From Micropterix aruncella (Eukaryota; Arthropoda; Insecta; Lepidoptera; Micropterigidae), in assembly GCA_944548615.1 (NCBI GenBank), contig OX155973.1, positions 5,309,155 through 5,373,154 on the forward strand: 64,000 bases of DNA, in the 5' to 3' direction. Positions 23,191-33,130 of this stretch are shown piece by piece. A program made the position numbers and the translations under genes. The notes under the pieces are model-generated. The model was not told the origin of the DNA. It saw only the letters and a list, made by a program, of their open reading frames with translations, and ran no database searches. How positions within the stretch are numbered: the first letter of the stretch is position 1; every line of letters begins with the position of its first letter.

Positions 23191-23639
23191 GAACTCCTAG
23201 GAGACTCTTATGTCAGTGTAAAAGTATCAGTGTAGTCGTTTAGTCGTCAGTGTAGACGTATAATCGTCAGTGTAGGTTTAACAGTGTAGGCACGATAAAT
23301 TCTGTAGATTGTAGGTAATCGTCATTCAGGAATCTTGCCCGCTTTTTGTCAACAATTTTTTTTCAATCCTCGTTGGAGGGGGGCGGTCGCCCCTTCCGCC
23401 CCCCATAGATCCGCGCCTGATGAGCAGGCCCAGGTCTTTCATTTGCCTAAAGTCGACAGAATATATCCTGCTCAGTGTAGTTATCATCATCAGAGGAGTT
23501 ATTGAGGTTGAAAACCTGTCTGGAAATGCGACGGCGAGAAACAGCTTATTATGGATGAATATTTCATGAGTTTATTGGCCCTTTCTCGCGCAACGTCAAG
23601 ACATAATATTCTGTACGTACTGGCATTAGTAAAGGGGAC

Positions 23640-23830
23640 TTAATATGCCCTTGCTGAGTTGGACACGAAGACCCATTCTGTTCAGGGTTGGTCACACTCA
23701 CTGGTCAACACCTATCCGACGGCCTCCACGCATGAAGTGCGAGCCTGGGAAGGACTCTGGCCTTATGGTCAGTTTCCCCTAGGAATCAACCTTCTGGCGC
23801 GTCTGCGCACCGTGCGGCATTGCATTTTTG
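23640..23830 (+). repeat. Interspersed repeat related to the foldback loop at 44.85-45.05 kb
   Basis: It shares CGGCCTCCACGCA.GAAGTGCGAGCC and a following GGAC.CTGGCC..G motif with 44930-44990 and, more distantly, with 36290-36345. 23831-24235 is AT-rich with a TTTCTATTTCTATC tail at about 24050-24070 and no gene. Confidence 0.5.
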
Positions 23831-24289
23831 ATTTTTTTCTTTATTTTTTATTATGTTGGTGAATTATTTTTATTTTATTTTTATATATTATAAGCAAACC
23901 AGTGAAATAATGTCATTTTTAATAAGAAATTACAAAATTAGCAGATAAGTAAATTTGTCAATCTGTTATAATAACAGCTAATTGTGAGAGACATAGTTTT
24001 ACGCATTCTCACCATAAATGTAACACCACAATTTCGGACAATAAATATATTTCTATTTCTATTTCTATCACTCCAGAACAGACTGTGGTGTGGTGGAGCT
24101 GATAAAATCCATCAAAGGTGTAATTTCTTTGCTTCGCAAACAATTATTAGGTAGGTATCTTGTCGTTTCTACACTTTAGTTTGTCAACATTGTAAACTAT
24201 TATTTTGGATTTAAATAAATTGTTTTTTTAATGCACATTGCACAGCCCTTCATTACCATACACCATACATCATTTTTCTAGGTCTAGAA

Positions 24290-24489
24290 GGCCGCTTACA
24301 ACGAACGAAATCATAGAGGAGTTGGAAAATTTAGACTTCGACGATGGAATACAAGGTGCTGATATTTTTATTGACCCTCCTGGCAACGGCAGGGTATCTG
24401 ACGGTGATTCCGGCGCTGAAGAAGATGTATATTTCCATCATTTATCCCGTCGACAGCTACTCGCACCTGCAAGAATCGCACCTGGGTGA
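24290..24489 (+). CDS. piggyBac transposase N-terminal acidic segment (other frame)
   Basis: The plus strand reads RPLTTNEIIEELENLDFDDG, then IFIDPPGNG and DSGAEEDVYF. This is the acidic N-terminal leader typical of PGBD-type transposases (RPLT..EI.E.LE.L). It ends at a TGA at 24487-24489. The catalytic part resumes in another frame at 24486, so a frameshift near 24480 separates it from the main frame. Just upstream, TTTTTCTAG at 24274-24282 resembles a splice acceptor, so an intron before this part is possible. Confidence 0.6.
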
Positions 24490-25892
24490 AAAAAGATATT
24501 CCCGGGAATAACCGTGAGTGGAGCAATACTGACCCTGTGACATTCTTTGAGCTATTTTTCAATCGTGAAGTTATCGATTATTTAGTCAGAGAAACAGTAA
24601 TATATGCTGTGCAAGAGGGAAATATGAATTTCTTTTTGTCTGACAAAGAATTATATTGCTTTATTGCTATCCTTATTTTGTCTGGTTATGCTCCGTTGCC
24701 GCGACGCCGCATGTTCTGGGAGAGCAATGAAGATACTCACAATATCCTTGTCACAAAAAGTATGCGACGAAATCGATTTGAAGAGATAATGCGTTATTTT
24801 CATGCGGCCGATAACTCCGAACTGCCTGAAAATGACAAGATGGCGAAAGTACGCCCGCTGATTGATATGCTAAATGCTAAATTTCTACAGTATGCTCCTA
24901 TCGAAAAGGAAATAAGTATCGATGAATCCATGGTTCCATACTACGGTAGACATGGTTGCAAACAGCATATTAGAGGGAAGCCAATTAGATTTGGCTTCAA
25001 AATGTGGATTGCTGCGACAAGATTGGGCTACTGCCTGTTTGCAGATCCCTACCAAGGGCGCTCTGAGAGTGTTGAGACCGAATTGGGACATCATGTTATC
25101 AATAAACTCATAACTAAAGTACAGGGGGAGTATCCCAATACAGATTTCTCTGTCTATTGCGATAACTTTTTTACTGAACTACTATTGGCCAGCGACCTCA
25201 AAGGTAAAACCGTGTTTGTGACGGGTACAGTGCGTAATAACCGCATTGAAAACTGCCCACTAAAGGGCGTAAAGGAATGTCAAAAAGAAGAGATAGGGTA
25301 CTATGATTACCAATTGGATGAGACAAATGGGATATGCGCTGTTAGGTGGCATGATAATAGCGTCGTGGTTCTCTTATCGACTGAACACGGGGTACAGCCC
25401 ATCCAAACGGCGAGAAGATATTCAGCTGCGCTGAAATCAAGGATTAACGTACAACAACCTTATCTAATTTCGCAATATAATCGATATATGGGGGTTGTGG
25501 ATCGACTGGACGCCAAAGTGGGCATATATAGGATTGCTATTAGAGGCAAGAAATGGTATATGCCTGTTCTTTTTTGGATCATTGACGTCGCGGTGAATAA
25601 TGCTACACTTCTAGCTCGCCAGTACCGGGGCGACGTCGACACGTTGGAGTTTCGACGGAGCATTGCAGGTACTTTGCTGCGGAACCACGGAACCGAAAGG
25701 CTTCTACCCGGACCTACTCGAAAGGTCCAAACTACCGTACCCTATTCGGTGCGGAAGCACAATTCGGAGCATATGATCGGAAAGGCTTTGACAAGACTTC
25801 GGTGTGCTTTATGTAAAAATAAAACTGTAACGGCGTGTAGTAAATGTGGTGTCAATTTGCATGTAAAATGTTTCTCTCAGTTTCATTCTTGA
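24486..25892 (+). CDS. piggyBac-family transposase, nearly intact
   Basis: A 468-codon frame without stops. Landmarks are the N-terminal SNTDPVTFFELFF, the DDE/D core with D146 (EISIDESMVPYYGRHG), D226 (VYCDNFFTELLL) and D339 (YMGVVDRLDAKVGIYRI), and a C-terminal cysteine-rich zinc-binding domain (C.LC.....TAC..C...LH..CF) at about residues 440-465. The length is close to that of the core of known piggyBac transposases (about 550-600 residues), with the missing leader in another frame just upstream. No in-frame ATG precedes MNFFLSDKEL; the first codon here is GTG. It catalyses cut-and-paste transposition at TTAA. All three catalytic aspartates are present. A single frameshift appears to be the main lesion. 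Confidence 0.93.
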   Translation: MKKDIPGNNREWSNTDPVTFFELFFNREVIDYLVRETVIYAVQEGNMNFFLSDKELYCFIAILILSGYAPLPRRRMFWESNEDTHNILVTKSMRRNRFEEIMRYFHAADNSELPENDKMAKVRPLIDMLNAKFLQYAPIEKEISIDESMVPYYGRHGCKQHIRGKPIRFGFKMWIAATRLGYCLFADPYQGRSESVETELGHHVINKLITKVQGEYPNTDFSVYCDNFFTELLLASDLKGKTVFVTGTVRNNRIENCPLKGVKECQKEEIGYYDYQLDETNGICAVRWHDNSVVVLLSTEHGVQPIQTARRYSAALKSRINVQQPYLISQYNRYMGVVDRLDAKVGIYRIAIRGKKWYMPVLFWIIDVAVNNATLLARQYRGDVDTLEFRRSIAGTLLRNHGTERLLPGPTRKVQTTVPYSVRKHNSEHMIGKALTRLRCALCKNKTVTACSKCGVNLHVKCFSQFHS

Positions 25893-25939
25893 ATTTTGTC
25901 GGTAAATAAAGAAAAAATAAAAAATAACATTTTTATTCA

Positions 25940-25991
25940 ACATCAGTTTAAAGTAACACATTTGACCCAGGGGTCGTTTTCGACCCTTTAA
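25940..25991. repeat. Candidate piggyBac right end with TTAA
   Basis: Just after the transposase stop, GGGTCGTTTTCGACCCTTTAA forms a short inverted motif ending in TTAA at 25988-25991, the expected target site. I could not find a matching left end near 23900-24290, so the copy may be 5'-truncated or its left end has diverged. Confidence 0.4.
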
Positions 25992-26039
25992 AAAAATACT
26001 CTTCCCCCACTCCCACCTCAAATCTTCACTTAGATTCTT

Positions 26040-26290
26040 CATAAGAACCTTTCAGGTGTCCACATATCCAAAAATGAAAGATATCGGAGACCAAAATAGG
26101 TCTGGGCATATATGGGTAGTCTTTGCTATATAAACATTTTTGTAATAATAATTCCTCGGTTAGTATTTTAAATAGTGCATATGTTTCTATATTTTTTAAT
26201 TCCTCTGGCAACCCGTTATAAAATATTATGCTGCTATATTGAGTCTTCTATATTGCTCGTCTACCTCGGGTGACGCCGCAGGGGCCGACC
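26040..26290 (-). mobile_element. LINE ORF2 C-terminal fragment
   Basis: The minus strand reads a FYNGLPEELKNIETYALFKI-like end, followed by LTEELLLQKCLYS. The same family occurs at 230-345. 26291-26380 has nothing recognised. Confidence 0.5.
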
Positions 26291-26379
26291 GTGAGTTTGT
26301 GGGGCCCTGGGATAATATTACTTGGGGTCTGCCTAATTAATCAACTAATTGCTATTTTGTCCAAAAACTGTTTCCGATA

Positions 26380-26760
26380 ATGATGTCACGGTATAGGAAT
26401 AAAATCGGTTGTGTCACTCCAAGACTTTCCCGACAAGCAGACACCCCCTCGCTCGCCAAATCCCTAAAGCCACCCTCCCAAAACCCCCTCCAACCCACCC
26501 CCCTCTCAAACCCTTCAATCCCCCTCTCCGAGCCTTCCCTCTCCACTTCCCTCCCCTACCCCACACCCTTCCTATTCCCCATTCCCTTACCCTCCTCAAC
26601 CAGCCCTCTCCCTGACCCCCCCCCCCCCCCCCGTCCTCCAACCCTCTCACCCCCCCATCAACTACCCCCTCCCGAACACCCTCCCCCCGCTATTCCCGCC
26701 CCTCCCTGCCCAACCCCTCTCTCCCCCTGTAACCTCTCCCTCTCCCCCCTCTTTTTTTTA
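26380..26760. repeat. Polypyrimidine C-rich low-complexity tract
   Basis: Nearly pure C with scattered T and A on the plus strand from about 26440 to 26755, including a run of about 14 C near 26620. The left edge (GGTTGTGTCACTCCAAGACT) matches 1224-1250, so it is an expanded version of a dispersed repeat. Proline- or glycine-rich ORFs across it are composition artefacts. The remainder to 27060 is AT-rich and unassigned. Confidence 0.8.
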
Positions 26761-27060
26761 TTATAGCAATTTCTTAGCATCTTTTTCATAAAACTTTTTT
26801 TGTTTTTTAATATAATATATAAAATTAACGTTTTCTTGGGAACGGGCACTGCCTAGTTAGGAGTGACCCAAAATCATTATGTAAAAATAATGCATTTATA
26901 TCTTTTTTTAAATAAAATAAAAACTAAGAAATGGTAATGATATTAAAGTTTTATTTTTGCTTTTGCTTTGCTTGCTACGTGCCCCGTTTATAATGGTTAT
27001 CTAGTATTGTATGAAGATCGGATAAATGCCATTATGTCACGGATAATATCTAATTTTTAG

Positions 27061-29470
27061 GAAACCGTCAAGTTCCAGGGCGCCAATCCGTGATAATTAT
27101 AGGGATGGGGTTCACGCACAAAAAGCTAGACGCACGCCTTCGCCTAGCGGTTGGTCTAGATTATGGGAGGAGGAACGTCACTGACGGGGCCTCACTAGCT
27201 CAAGTCGGAATATGTGATCCTCAGGGGTGGTTTTTATCCCGCCTTATTAGTGGCGTCCTCGGAAGTCGGGATCGTCTGTGAGGCAGACGGGCGATCAAGT
27301 TGGATGGGGTATACTTGCTATGGATTGGAAAATATACTCGAATTATTTAATTATGGGCTATTAATTATGGACTGAAATTTCCTATGTTGGCTTTTGCAGA
27401 TTATAAAATTTATTTAATTATGGAGAGCGTTTCGTGAATTCAAATCCGTACTCAATTCGCGGGAAGTAGATTGTGGTAAAACGGCGCAGCGCCCTCTATC
27501 TTCGGATACGTCGCACCGGCAATGGCCCCCTCCTTCACCTCCGCACCTACAGGTTGCGCCGGCGCTCGCCGCGCTCGCCGGGCCGTCGCGGGCCTGCCTA
27601 CTGATAACGAACCGGTCTGAGATCGCTCGCCCGGCGCGATTTAATATCTTTTACAATCGGTCCGGAATTACTGAATGATAATTTAAATTGAAATTTATCT
27701 TTATTATTGGGTGATGATTTTGGATCTATTTATTTATTATATTATCGAATTTAATTTCAAATTTAAATGACCTGTAGAAATGAATACTAAGGAAAATAGC
27801 TAGAAGTTTCGCGATTCTATCTTTATTGATTCGTGTTTTGAACGATTGACTAAACAAGAAAGGTATAGAAATTTCCAAGACTAGAGTTCGTAGAATTTAA
27901 ATGATAAGGCTCGGTTTGTCCGAACATAAATTAATGGTTCTTAACCCTGTGAACCTTTCTTTTCTCTCCCTGGCTCCGCTTGCACGTCTTACGTCTCGAA
28001 TTCGAATTATTACGAATTTTTCTGAGCAGATTATAGAATTACCAATTTTTAAACCTTTTTTATTAAATGAAACATATGCCTTACGATGGAGTTTTTATTA
28101 TAAATAAGAATATATTTTACGAAAATTCATGGTACATGTTGCGTTCCTGTGCATAGGTTCTCCGATCTTTCTATATAATTTTAATTAATGCGCATATCAA
28201 GGCCGAATTAAGTTTCGAAGGTTTTATGGATTTTCTATCGAGCATCCGTGATTTTCGTGATTGAAATTCAGGGTTTCGGATTCTTTTAGGAATCGGGTAG
28301 GCGTTGAAGTCTGTCGGTATCGGGATGCGGGTATCTCCTTCGGTTGAACCGTAGATTTTTCTAGAGAGACGTCGATTGATAATGATTGGAAATGATTTAT
28401 TCTTATGTTTAGGATTATGGAAAATGATCGCTTTAATTTTATGTTACGGTGGAGTAAGAATCTAATGGAATTTGGATAAGTTGGGAATTTAGATTTTATA
28501 TTTTTTAGATAAATGTTTGAATAGGAATATTATTTATCGGGGACCTGACCTTGGTTCTATTCTTTCTATTGGGTAAATATTTTTTAATAAAATAAAGGAA
28601 AATAGTTTAGATGATTGATATTTTGTATTATTGAGACGTGATTTGAAAGATAATATTTTCGAGATTTTGGACTTGTACTTTAGGAAAGAGATTCAAAAAT
28701 TAGCTTGCGATTTGGGATTTTGTTTCGTGGGGTAGAGACTTGAAAGAGAATATTTTGAGGGACCTGATATCGAGGGGGATTGCACTCCGAGAATACGGTA
28801 TTATAGAAAGGGTTTCGCGGGTCGACTTTCACCTTCTCGACCTAATGGGGGGTAGCACATTTTATGAAAATTTAGGAAAAAGTGAACTATGCACGTTTAT
28901 TCGGCGGACAAGCCGGCTATGCTATTTAATCTATTTCTATCGGTAGAACGTTATAGTTAATTTTAACCTAACCCTGGCCTAACGGCGATATTACAATAAC
29001 CTGGGTTCCTTTCGAAGCGACGCGGTTTCTGGCGTCTGCTTCACATTAGTTTAATTATAAATGGATTTTAAAATTGTAATAGAAAATTATAAAAGAGCGA
29101 GAAATTAAAAGAAGCGAGAATAGAGGCGGTTAATGGTACAGTGAGCGACTTGCCTTGTAGGGTTGAGGATTCCTCGATGGCCTGCCCAGGTGTTACACTG
29201 AATTTAGTAAAGATTCAAATGCTTCTATATCTCGTACTGGCTTTAAATAAAGAATTTTAATCTGCAGTGGCTGGATGCAGGGTAGTGAATGAATCGGGCG
29301 CGCCGCGCCGCCATAGCGGGCGCGCCCTCTCCGAAAAATCGACCGTCTTCCTCGAGGTCCGGTAGCCAAAAAAAAAAACTATTACCCGCAATGGTAATAC
29401 TGAAAAAATCTCTCCGCTGCGGATGAGCTGACTAGTGACGTACAAAGGACTAGCCGTCGATTGCACGGCA
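27061..29470. other. Unexplained 2.4-kb AT-rich block with CpG-rich islands
   Basis: There is no convincing ORF above 70 codons. 27480-27640 and 29280-29345 are GC- and CpG-rich (for example GGGCGCGCCGCGCCGCC), set in AT-rich sequence biased to G and T on the plus strand. A AATAAA occurs near 29247. It could be a long LTR or UTR of an unidentified element. I found no terminal repeats or partner copy in the window. Confidence 0.3.
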
Positions 29471-29577
29471 AGTTTATATGATGAGTGGATTTGCTTAACT
29501 AGATTAAATATTTTATGAGTATTAGATTATAATGGTATACTTTCTAAGTATAGGGTAATGCAGCAGCATTACATGCT

Positions 29578-30495
29578 TTATGCGTGTATACAGCTTGGGT
29601 TAGATGTGCTTCCGACCCACCAAGAGTTGATGTCTTCGTACCGCTTTTGAGGCAGATTTGGATTCTGCAGCGCTTTGCACATCTCGCAGAACGGATGGAG
29701 AATCGGTTCAGTCCTGGCTTTCCCTATAGCGATATCGTAGACTTTATAGTAGTTTCGCCACCAGAAGTATTGAGCGTATTCTGTGTGGTTGCCAACGATT
29801 TTATTCATCAATTCTGCTAATTCTTTCGGCTTGTAGTCTTTGGCGTTGATGTATGAATGCGGTGGGAACATATTCTGACATTTGTTTAATTCTTCCATTG
29901 GGCATTTCAGCGGTCCGCAGCTACCGTATATGTCTATTTCTATATGTTTTTGAAGTTCTTTCGCGTATAATTCTCTTTTGTTTGTGGTTGAGCAACGAGA
30001 GGCAAACCATGCCGCTTTCTTATGCTTTTTCTTCAGCGTTGGTACAATTTTATTAACGTCGAACGGATTATCGTGGTGGTCTATCCACTGAGGAGATTTA
30101 CTCGGCGCTATAATATGAGCAGTATCGTTTATATCAACTATCTTGTAATAAGGCCAGTTAAAGTCGGAATCCTGCCTGTAAGTGATTGTCCAGTTAAAGA
30201 AGTCTTTTGGCACGAGATCTGGAATGGGGTAGTAATCTGAATGCTCGACGGAAGCGAAAGCGTAGTATTGTTTAGGACTTCGCTTATTCGGGGGTTTGAA
30301 CATATCGGCGATATTGCCTCCCCAAATGTGAAAGACCAAAACGTCGAAATCTTCCAGATCCATCAGGGTTCGATCCTTCGTAACTCGGCAGTTCTGCACG
30401 GAACATTTGTTTTCTCCGATGAAAGGCGCCTGATCCAAACCGAATGAACCGAGCGTGCCCCCCGGGGGGGCGTAGAGAGATCTTAGGGGGGGCAT
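29578..30495 (-). pseudogene. alpha-1,3-fucosyltransferase (GT10) copy lacking signature
   Basis: A 305-codon intronless frame. From residue 18 it reads GLDQAPFIGENKCSVQNCRV, then DVLVFHIWGGN, YAFASVEHSDYYPIP, FFNWTITYRQDSDFNWPY, KKAAWFASRCSTTNKRELY, YGSCGPLKCPMEEL and PPHSYINAKDYKPKELAELM. This is the stem and GT10 domain of insect alpha-1,3-fucosyltransferases, Golgi enzymes that fucosylate N-glycan cores or antennae. Two parts are missing. One is the N-terminal cytosolic/membrane anchor. The other is about 50 residues between KCQNM and FPPHSYIN, which in the family hold the FEN..C.DYVTEK motif. The frame nevertheless stays open. The first 17 residues come from unrelated flanking DNA. It reads as a 5'-truncated retrocopy of a spliced or exon-skipped mRNA; catalytic activity is unlikely. 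Confidence 0.82.
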
Positions 30496-31052
30496 GAAGT
30501 TTTCGGATATTTTAATCTAATTACTTATCATTGTTTATTATTTAAAACACACACAGATTTAGTCGCGCCACCTTATTTAGTTCCAATGGTCAATGTTCTG
30601 CATTTACCAGAAGATGTCCAAGAAGAATTTCTAGAAATGAAGGCAGATTCGACAATGAAAGATGACTTTCACCTCTTGACTTTGGAGAAATTTTGGATAA
30701 AACATTTTCTCCTTAATCCAAAAGGTCTCCTTTCTCCTTCTGCCATTTTCTTCGACTTACTTATGTGAAACCGGATTTTCAGCATTAGTGTAAATTAAGA
30801 CTAGGCAGCGAAATCGTCTTGCAGTCGATAATGATTTGATGATGGCTTTGTTAAAAACTGACCCTGATATCGACCAACTGGTTCAAAAAATGCAGGCGCA
30901 AACATCCCATTAATAAATAATAAATCGTGTGAAATAAATATCGTAAAAATAATTTGTGTTTTTTATTGAAGCAAAGAAGAAAAATATAGGGAGGCACGAT
31001 TTTTTTTTATAATCCGGGGGGGCACCATGCAAAATAGGTTGGGAAACCCTGC
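30430..31052 (+). mobile_element. hAT-Charlie-like remnant, 3' end with terminal repeat
   Basis: 30586-30768 encodes LHLPEDVQEEFLEMKADSTM and LEKFWIK, part of a ZBED/SCAND3-like hAT transposase. After a frameshift near 30750 it continues STYLCETGFSALV, a TAA, then RQRNRLAVDNDL and TDPDIDQLVQKMQAQTSH with its natural stop at 30912. The right end is GGTTGGGAAACCCTG at 31038-31052, the complement of the common Charlie terminus CAGGGTTTCCCAACC. No left end was found. The fucosyltransferase copy is immediately upstream and may have been inserted into this element. Confidence 0.75.
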
Positions 31053-31240
31053 TATAACTCATCAACACATCTGGCTAATGTTCATAATAACGAAACCCTC
31101 GCCAGACTCAGTGTTTTATGCGCGTGATTCTGCGCGCCATCCTCGTTTAATGCGTGTCACTATGACGAGAATTAAACGAGTCTGACAAGGCTTTAACGAT
31201 CGCAAATCACAGCCAGATGTTATCATAAGCTATCGTTATA
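31053..31240. repeat. Foldback repeat, about 43-bp imperfect arms
   Basis: ACATCTGGCT near 31071 and AGCCAGATGT near 31213 begin inverted arms. These run inward to CCAGACTC and GAGTCTGAC around a roughly 55-bp centre. Noncoding, MITE-like. Confidence 0.5.
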
Positions 31241-31699
31241 ATGTTAAGTATCATCTGACAAATTTTCAGGTCTGGGTAAAAAAGAGCCACGATTCCGTTA
31301 GGCTTTCAGGTGCCAGACGCCTTTGCCATACCTATAGATAAGCCAACTTATTTTTTCGGTAATCAAGGTTGCATTCGACTTGAAAGTAAAATGATTTCAT
31401 TAGTGCTAAAATAAGTGCAGTGCATTTGTATATTCTAAACCATTTTCCAACTCAACCCACCGGAAAACCCCGCTACAAAATACATGTAAAAATGCATTGT
31501 CATCGGTACTGAACCAACATGTAAAATTTCAACTTCGTAGGATAAGAGAAAGTGGTTCTAATTCAGCTTGCCAGATTTTACCTAAACAAAGTAACAAACG
31601 TTATAAGGTAAATAAAAGCTTGTAAAACAGAGTGACGTCACAGTATAATAACACCCAGTAAGTTCACTCAAGAGCTACAAGGCAATACGGGATCATACA
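31241..31699. other. Unassigned sequence with an interspersed repeat
   Basis: 31490-31640 contains AAATGCATTGTCATCGG, shared with about 9660. Otherwise no recognised gene. Confidence 0.35.
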
Positions 31700-33130
31700 G
31701 GCATATCTGTCACGCTATTCTGTCAGACAATCAATTTGGCTTTAGAGAAGGCCTAGGGACATCAAACGCCATCTCAGCCTTAACAGATTTTCTTGTACAA
31801 GGCATAGACAAGGGAGAAAAGTGCCTGGCAGTATTTTTAGATTTGGCGAAAGCCTTTGATTCGGTGCCTCATAATAGGTTACTACAACAATTAAAAAAAA
31901 TAGGCGTAGCGTCATCCAGTCTCCAATGGTTTCAGAGCTATTTAACTAACAGAGTCCAGTTTGTGTCGATTCTTAACCACTTTAGTGACGCTGAACCACT
32001 AACCTATGGGGTTCCGCAAGGAAGCGTCCTGGGACCCATACTTTTCCTCACTTATATAAATGATCTTTGCCAGTTACCGACAGCAAAAATAATTTCATAT
32101 GCTGACGACACTGTAGTTATCTTTAAGGGATCAAATTGGGACAGTACTCTCACAAAAGCAAATTTGGGCATGAATGAGATTCGTGATTGGCTAGAAACTG
32201 CAAAACTAACACTAAATTTGAGTAAAACCAGTTATATGACTTTTAGCCCTACTAATAGGGGTCAGCCAACAGTAAATCACCACGTAACCATTCACAAATG
32301 TCACTCTGAAACCTCGTGTAATTGTGCACCACTAAAGAGATCCCCCACAGTCAAATATCTAGGCATTGTAGTTGACAATAAATTGCGATGGGAAGAGCAA
32401 GTCAATGCAGTGTCAAAGAAAGTGAGAACCCTTGGTTATACTTTCAAAGAGTTGAGGAGTGTTCTGGATCGCAGGACGCTAACCATAGTGTATTTTGCAT
32501 TATGTGAAACCCTTATTAACTATGGTATAATTGGGTGGGGTGGGTGCTGCAAAACCCTCCTGACGCCACTTCTAACAGCGCAAAAATGTATTTTAAAAAT
32601 CATGCATCGCAAACCATATCAATATTCTTCTAAGGAACTCTTTAAAGAAGCTCAGGTTTTGGATGCTAGGTTATTATTCATTAAAACTGCACTACGTTGG
32701 GTTTTCGTGGCCAAACAAAATAAATCTTTTATTATTACGCACACGAAACCCACTAGACAACTCCTGAGTGATAATTTAAATGTACCTAGGATGAAGACGA
32801 CTTTCGGACAGCGACACTACTCTTTCATAGCTACAAGACTCTATAATAAATTAAGCAGTGACATTAAAACCAGCCCCAGTTGTCATGTGTTTAAAAGCAA
32901 AATAAATAAATGGCTGGTGCAAGAAGAGCGTTTATCTATCCATGCCATGATCGATGTAGTAGAATAATTTGAAGTTGACTTAACATATATTGTGTATATA
33001 TGTATGTATGTGTGTATATGTATATTCTAATGTATTTAGTATTTCTATTTCCTATATAATATTGTAAACTTTATTATTATATTTATTTATTATTATTATA
33101 TATATTTTAAAATTATTATTATTATTATTG
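31700..33130 (+). mobile_element. 5'-truncated LINE with intact RT domain and (ATT)n tail
   Basis: The best-preserved LINE in the window: coding from about 31700 to the natural stop at 32967, a 3' UTR, and an AT-rich tail with (ATT)n to about 33130. The 5' part (endonuclease, ORF1) is missing. Relatives are fragments at 4030-4262, 10800-11215 and 62710-63172, which share the GQRHY.F motif or the WGG segment. Confidence 0.88.
31720..32967 (+). CDS. Non-LTR reverse transcriptase (partial ORF2)
   Basis: The frame is open from before 31720 to TAA. It begins LSDNQFGFREGLGTSNAISA, then VFLDLAKAFDSVPH (first catalytic Asp), YGVPQGSVLGPILFLTYIND, SYADDTVV (the YADD polymerase motif), LTLNLSKTSYM, VKYLGIVVDNKLRWEEQV and the post-RT domain ending FGQRHYSFIATRLYNKL. 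All fingers-palm motifs from the FGF..G block onward are present without stops, so the sequence is young. It encodes target-primed reverse transcription. Without endonuclease and promoter it cannot move by itself. The clade is Jockey/CR1 group by motif; the family is not named. Confidence 0.92.
   Translation: MSDNQFGFREGLGTSNAISALTDFLVQGIDKGEKCLAVFLDLAKAFDSVPHNRLLQQLKKIGVASSSLQWFQSYLTNRVQFVSILNHFSDAEPLTYGVPQGSVLGPILFLTYINDLCQLPTAKIISYADDTVVIFKGSNWDSTLTKANLGMNEIRDWLETAKLTLNLSKTSYMTFSPTNRGQPTVNHHVTIHKCHSETSCNCAPLKRSPTVKYLGIVVDNKLRWEEQVNAVSKKVRTLGYTFKELRSVLDRRTLTIVYFALCETLINYGIIGWGGCCKTLLTPLLTAQKCILKIMHRKPYQYSSKELFKEAQVLDARLLFIKTALRWVFVAKQNKSFIITHTKPTRQLLSDNLNVPRMKTTFGQRHYSFIATRLYNKLSSDIKTSPSCHVFKSKINKWLVQEERLSIHAMIDVVE

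Larger units (their letters stand above)
21940..23427 (-). mobile_element. hAT DNA transposon with 8-bp target duplication
   Basis: The element 21948-23419 has inverted termini CAGGCGCGGATCTA on both ends, the right one as the reverse complement. It is flanked by the direct repeat ATGAGCAG at 21940-21947 and 23420-23427, the 8-bp duplication expected of hAT transposons. A G homopolymer of about 17 lies at 21971-21987. The interior retains only the C-terminal part of the transposase, and a LINE is inserted in it. The host site is the LINE fragment at 21299-23640. Confidence 0.93.
21299..23640 (-). mobile_element. LINE RT C-terminal fragment, interrupted by a hAT element
   Basis: On the minus strand, 21820-21360 encodes INYADVVYLDANEELLDKLE, RIQNACIRFIV, IEWLPIRRCRDFH and SFAVQAARLRNSVPL, a typical ORF2 C-terminus. 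Upstream homology (MKDLGLLINKT, then decayed VSRRVFASLNS-like) continues across 21821-21947 and resumes at 23428-23500 beyond the hAT insertion. The 3' end meets the hexamer tail of the plus-strand LINE at about 21357, so the two are tail-to-tail. Confidence 0.7.

Noticed and set aside
23640..23862. 67-codon plus-strand ORF
   Set aside because: Lies wholly in a dispersed repeat shared with 36215-36365 and 44850-45050.
26352..26766. Proline-rich or glycine-rich proteins on either strand
   Set aside because: Caused by the C-rich low-complexity tract; no conserved residues or splice context.
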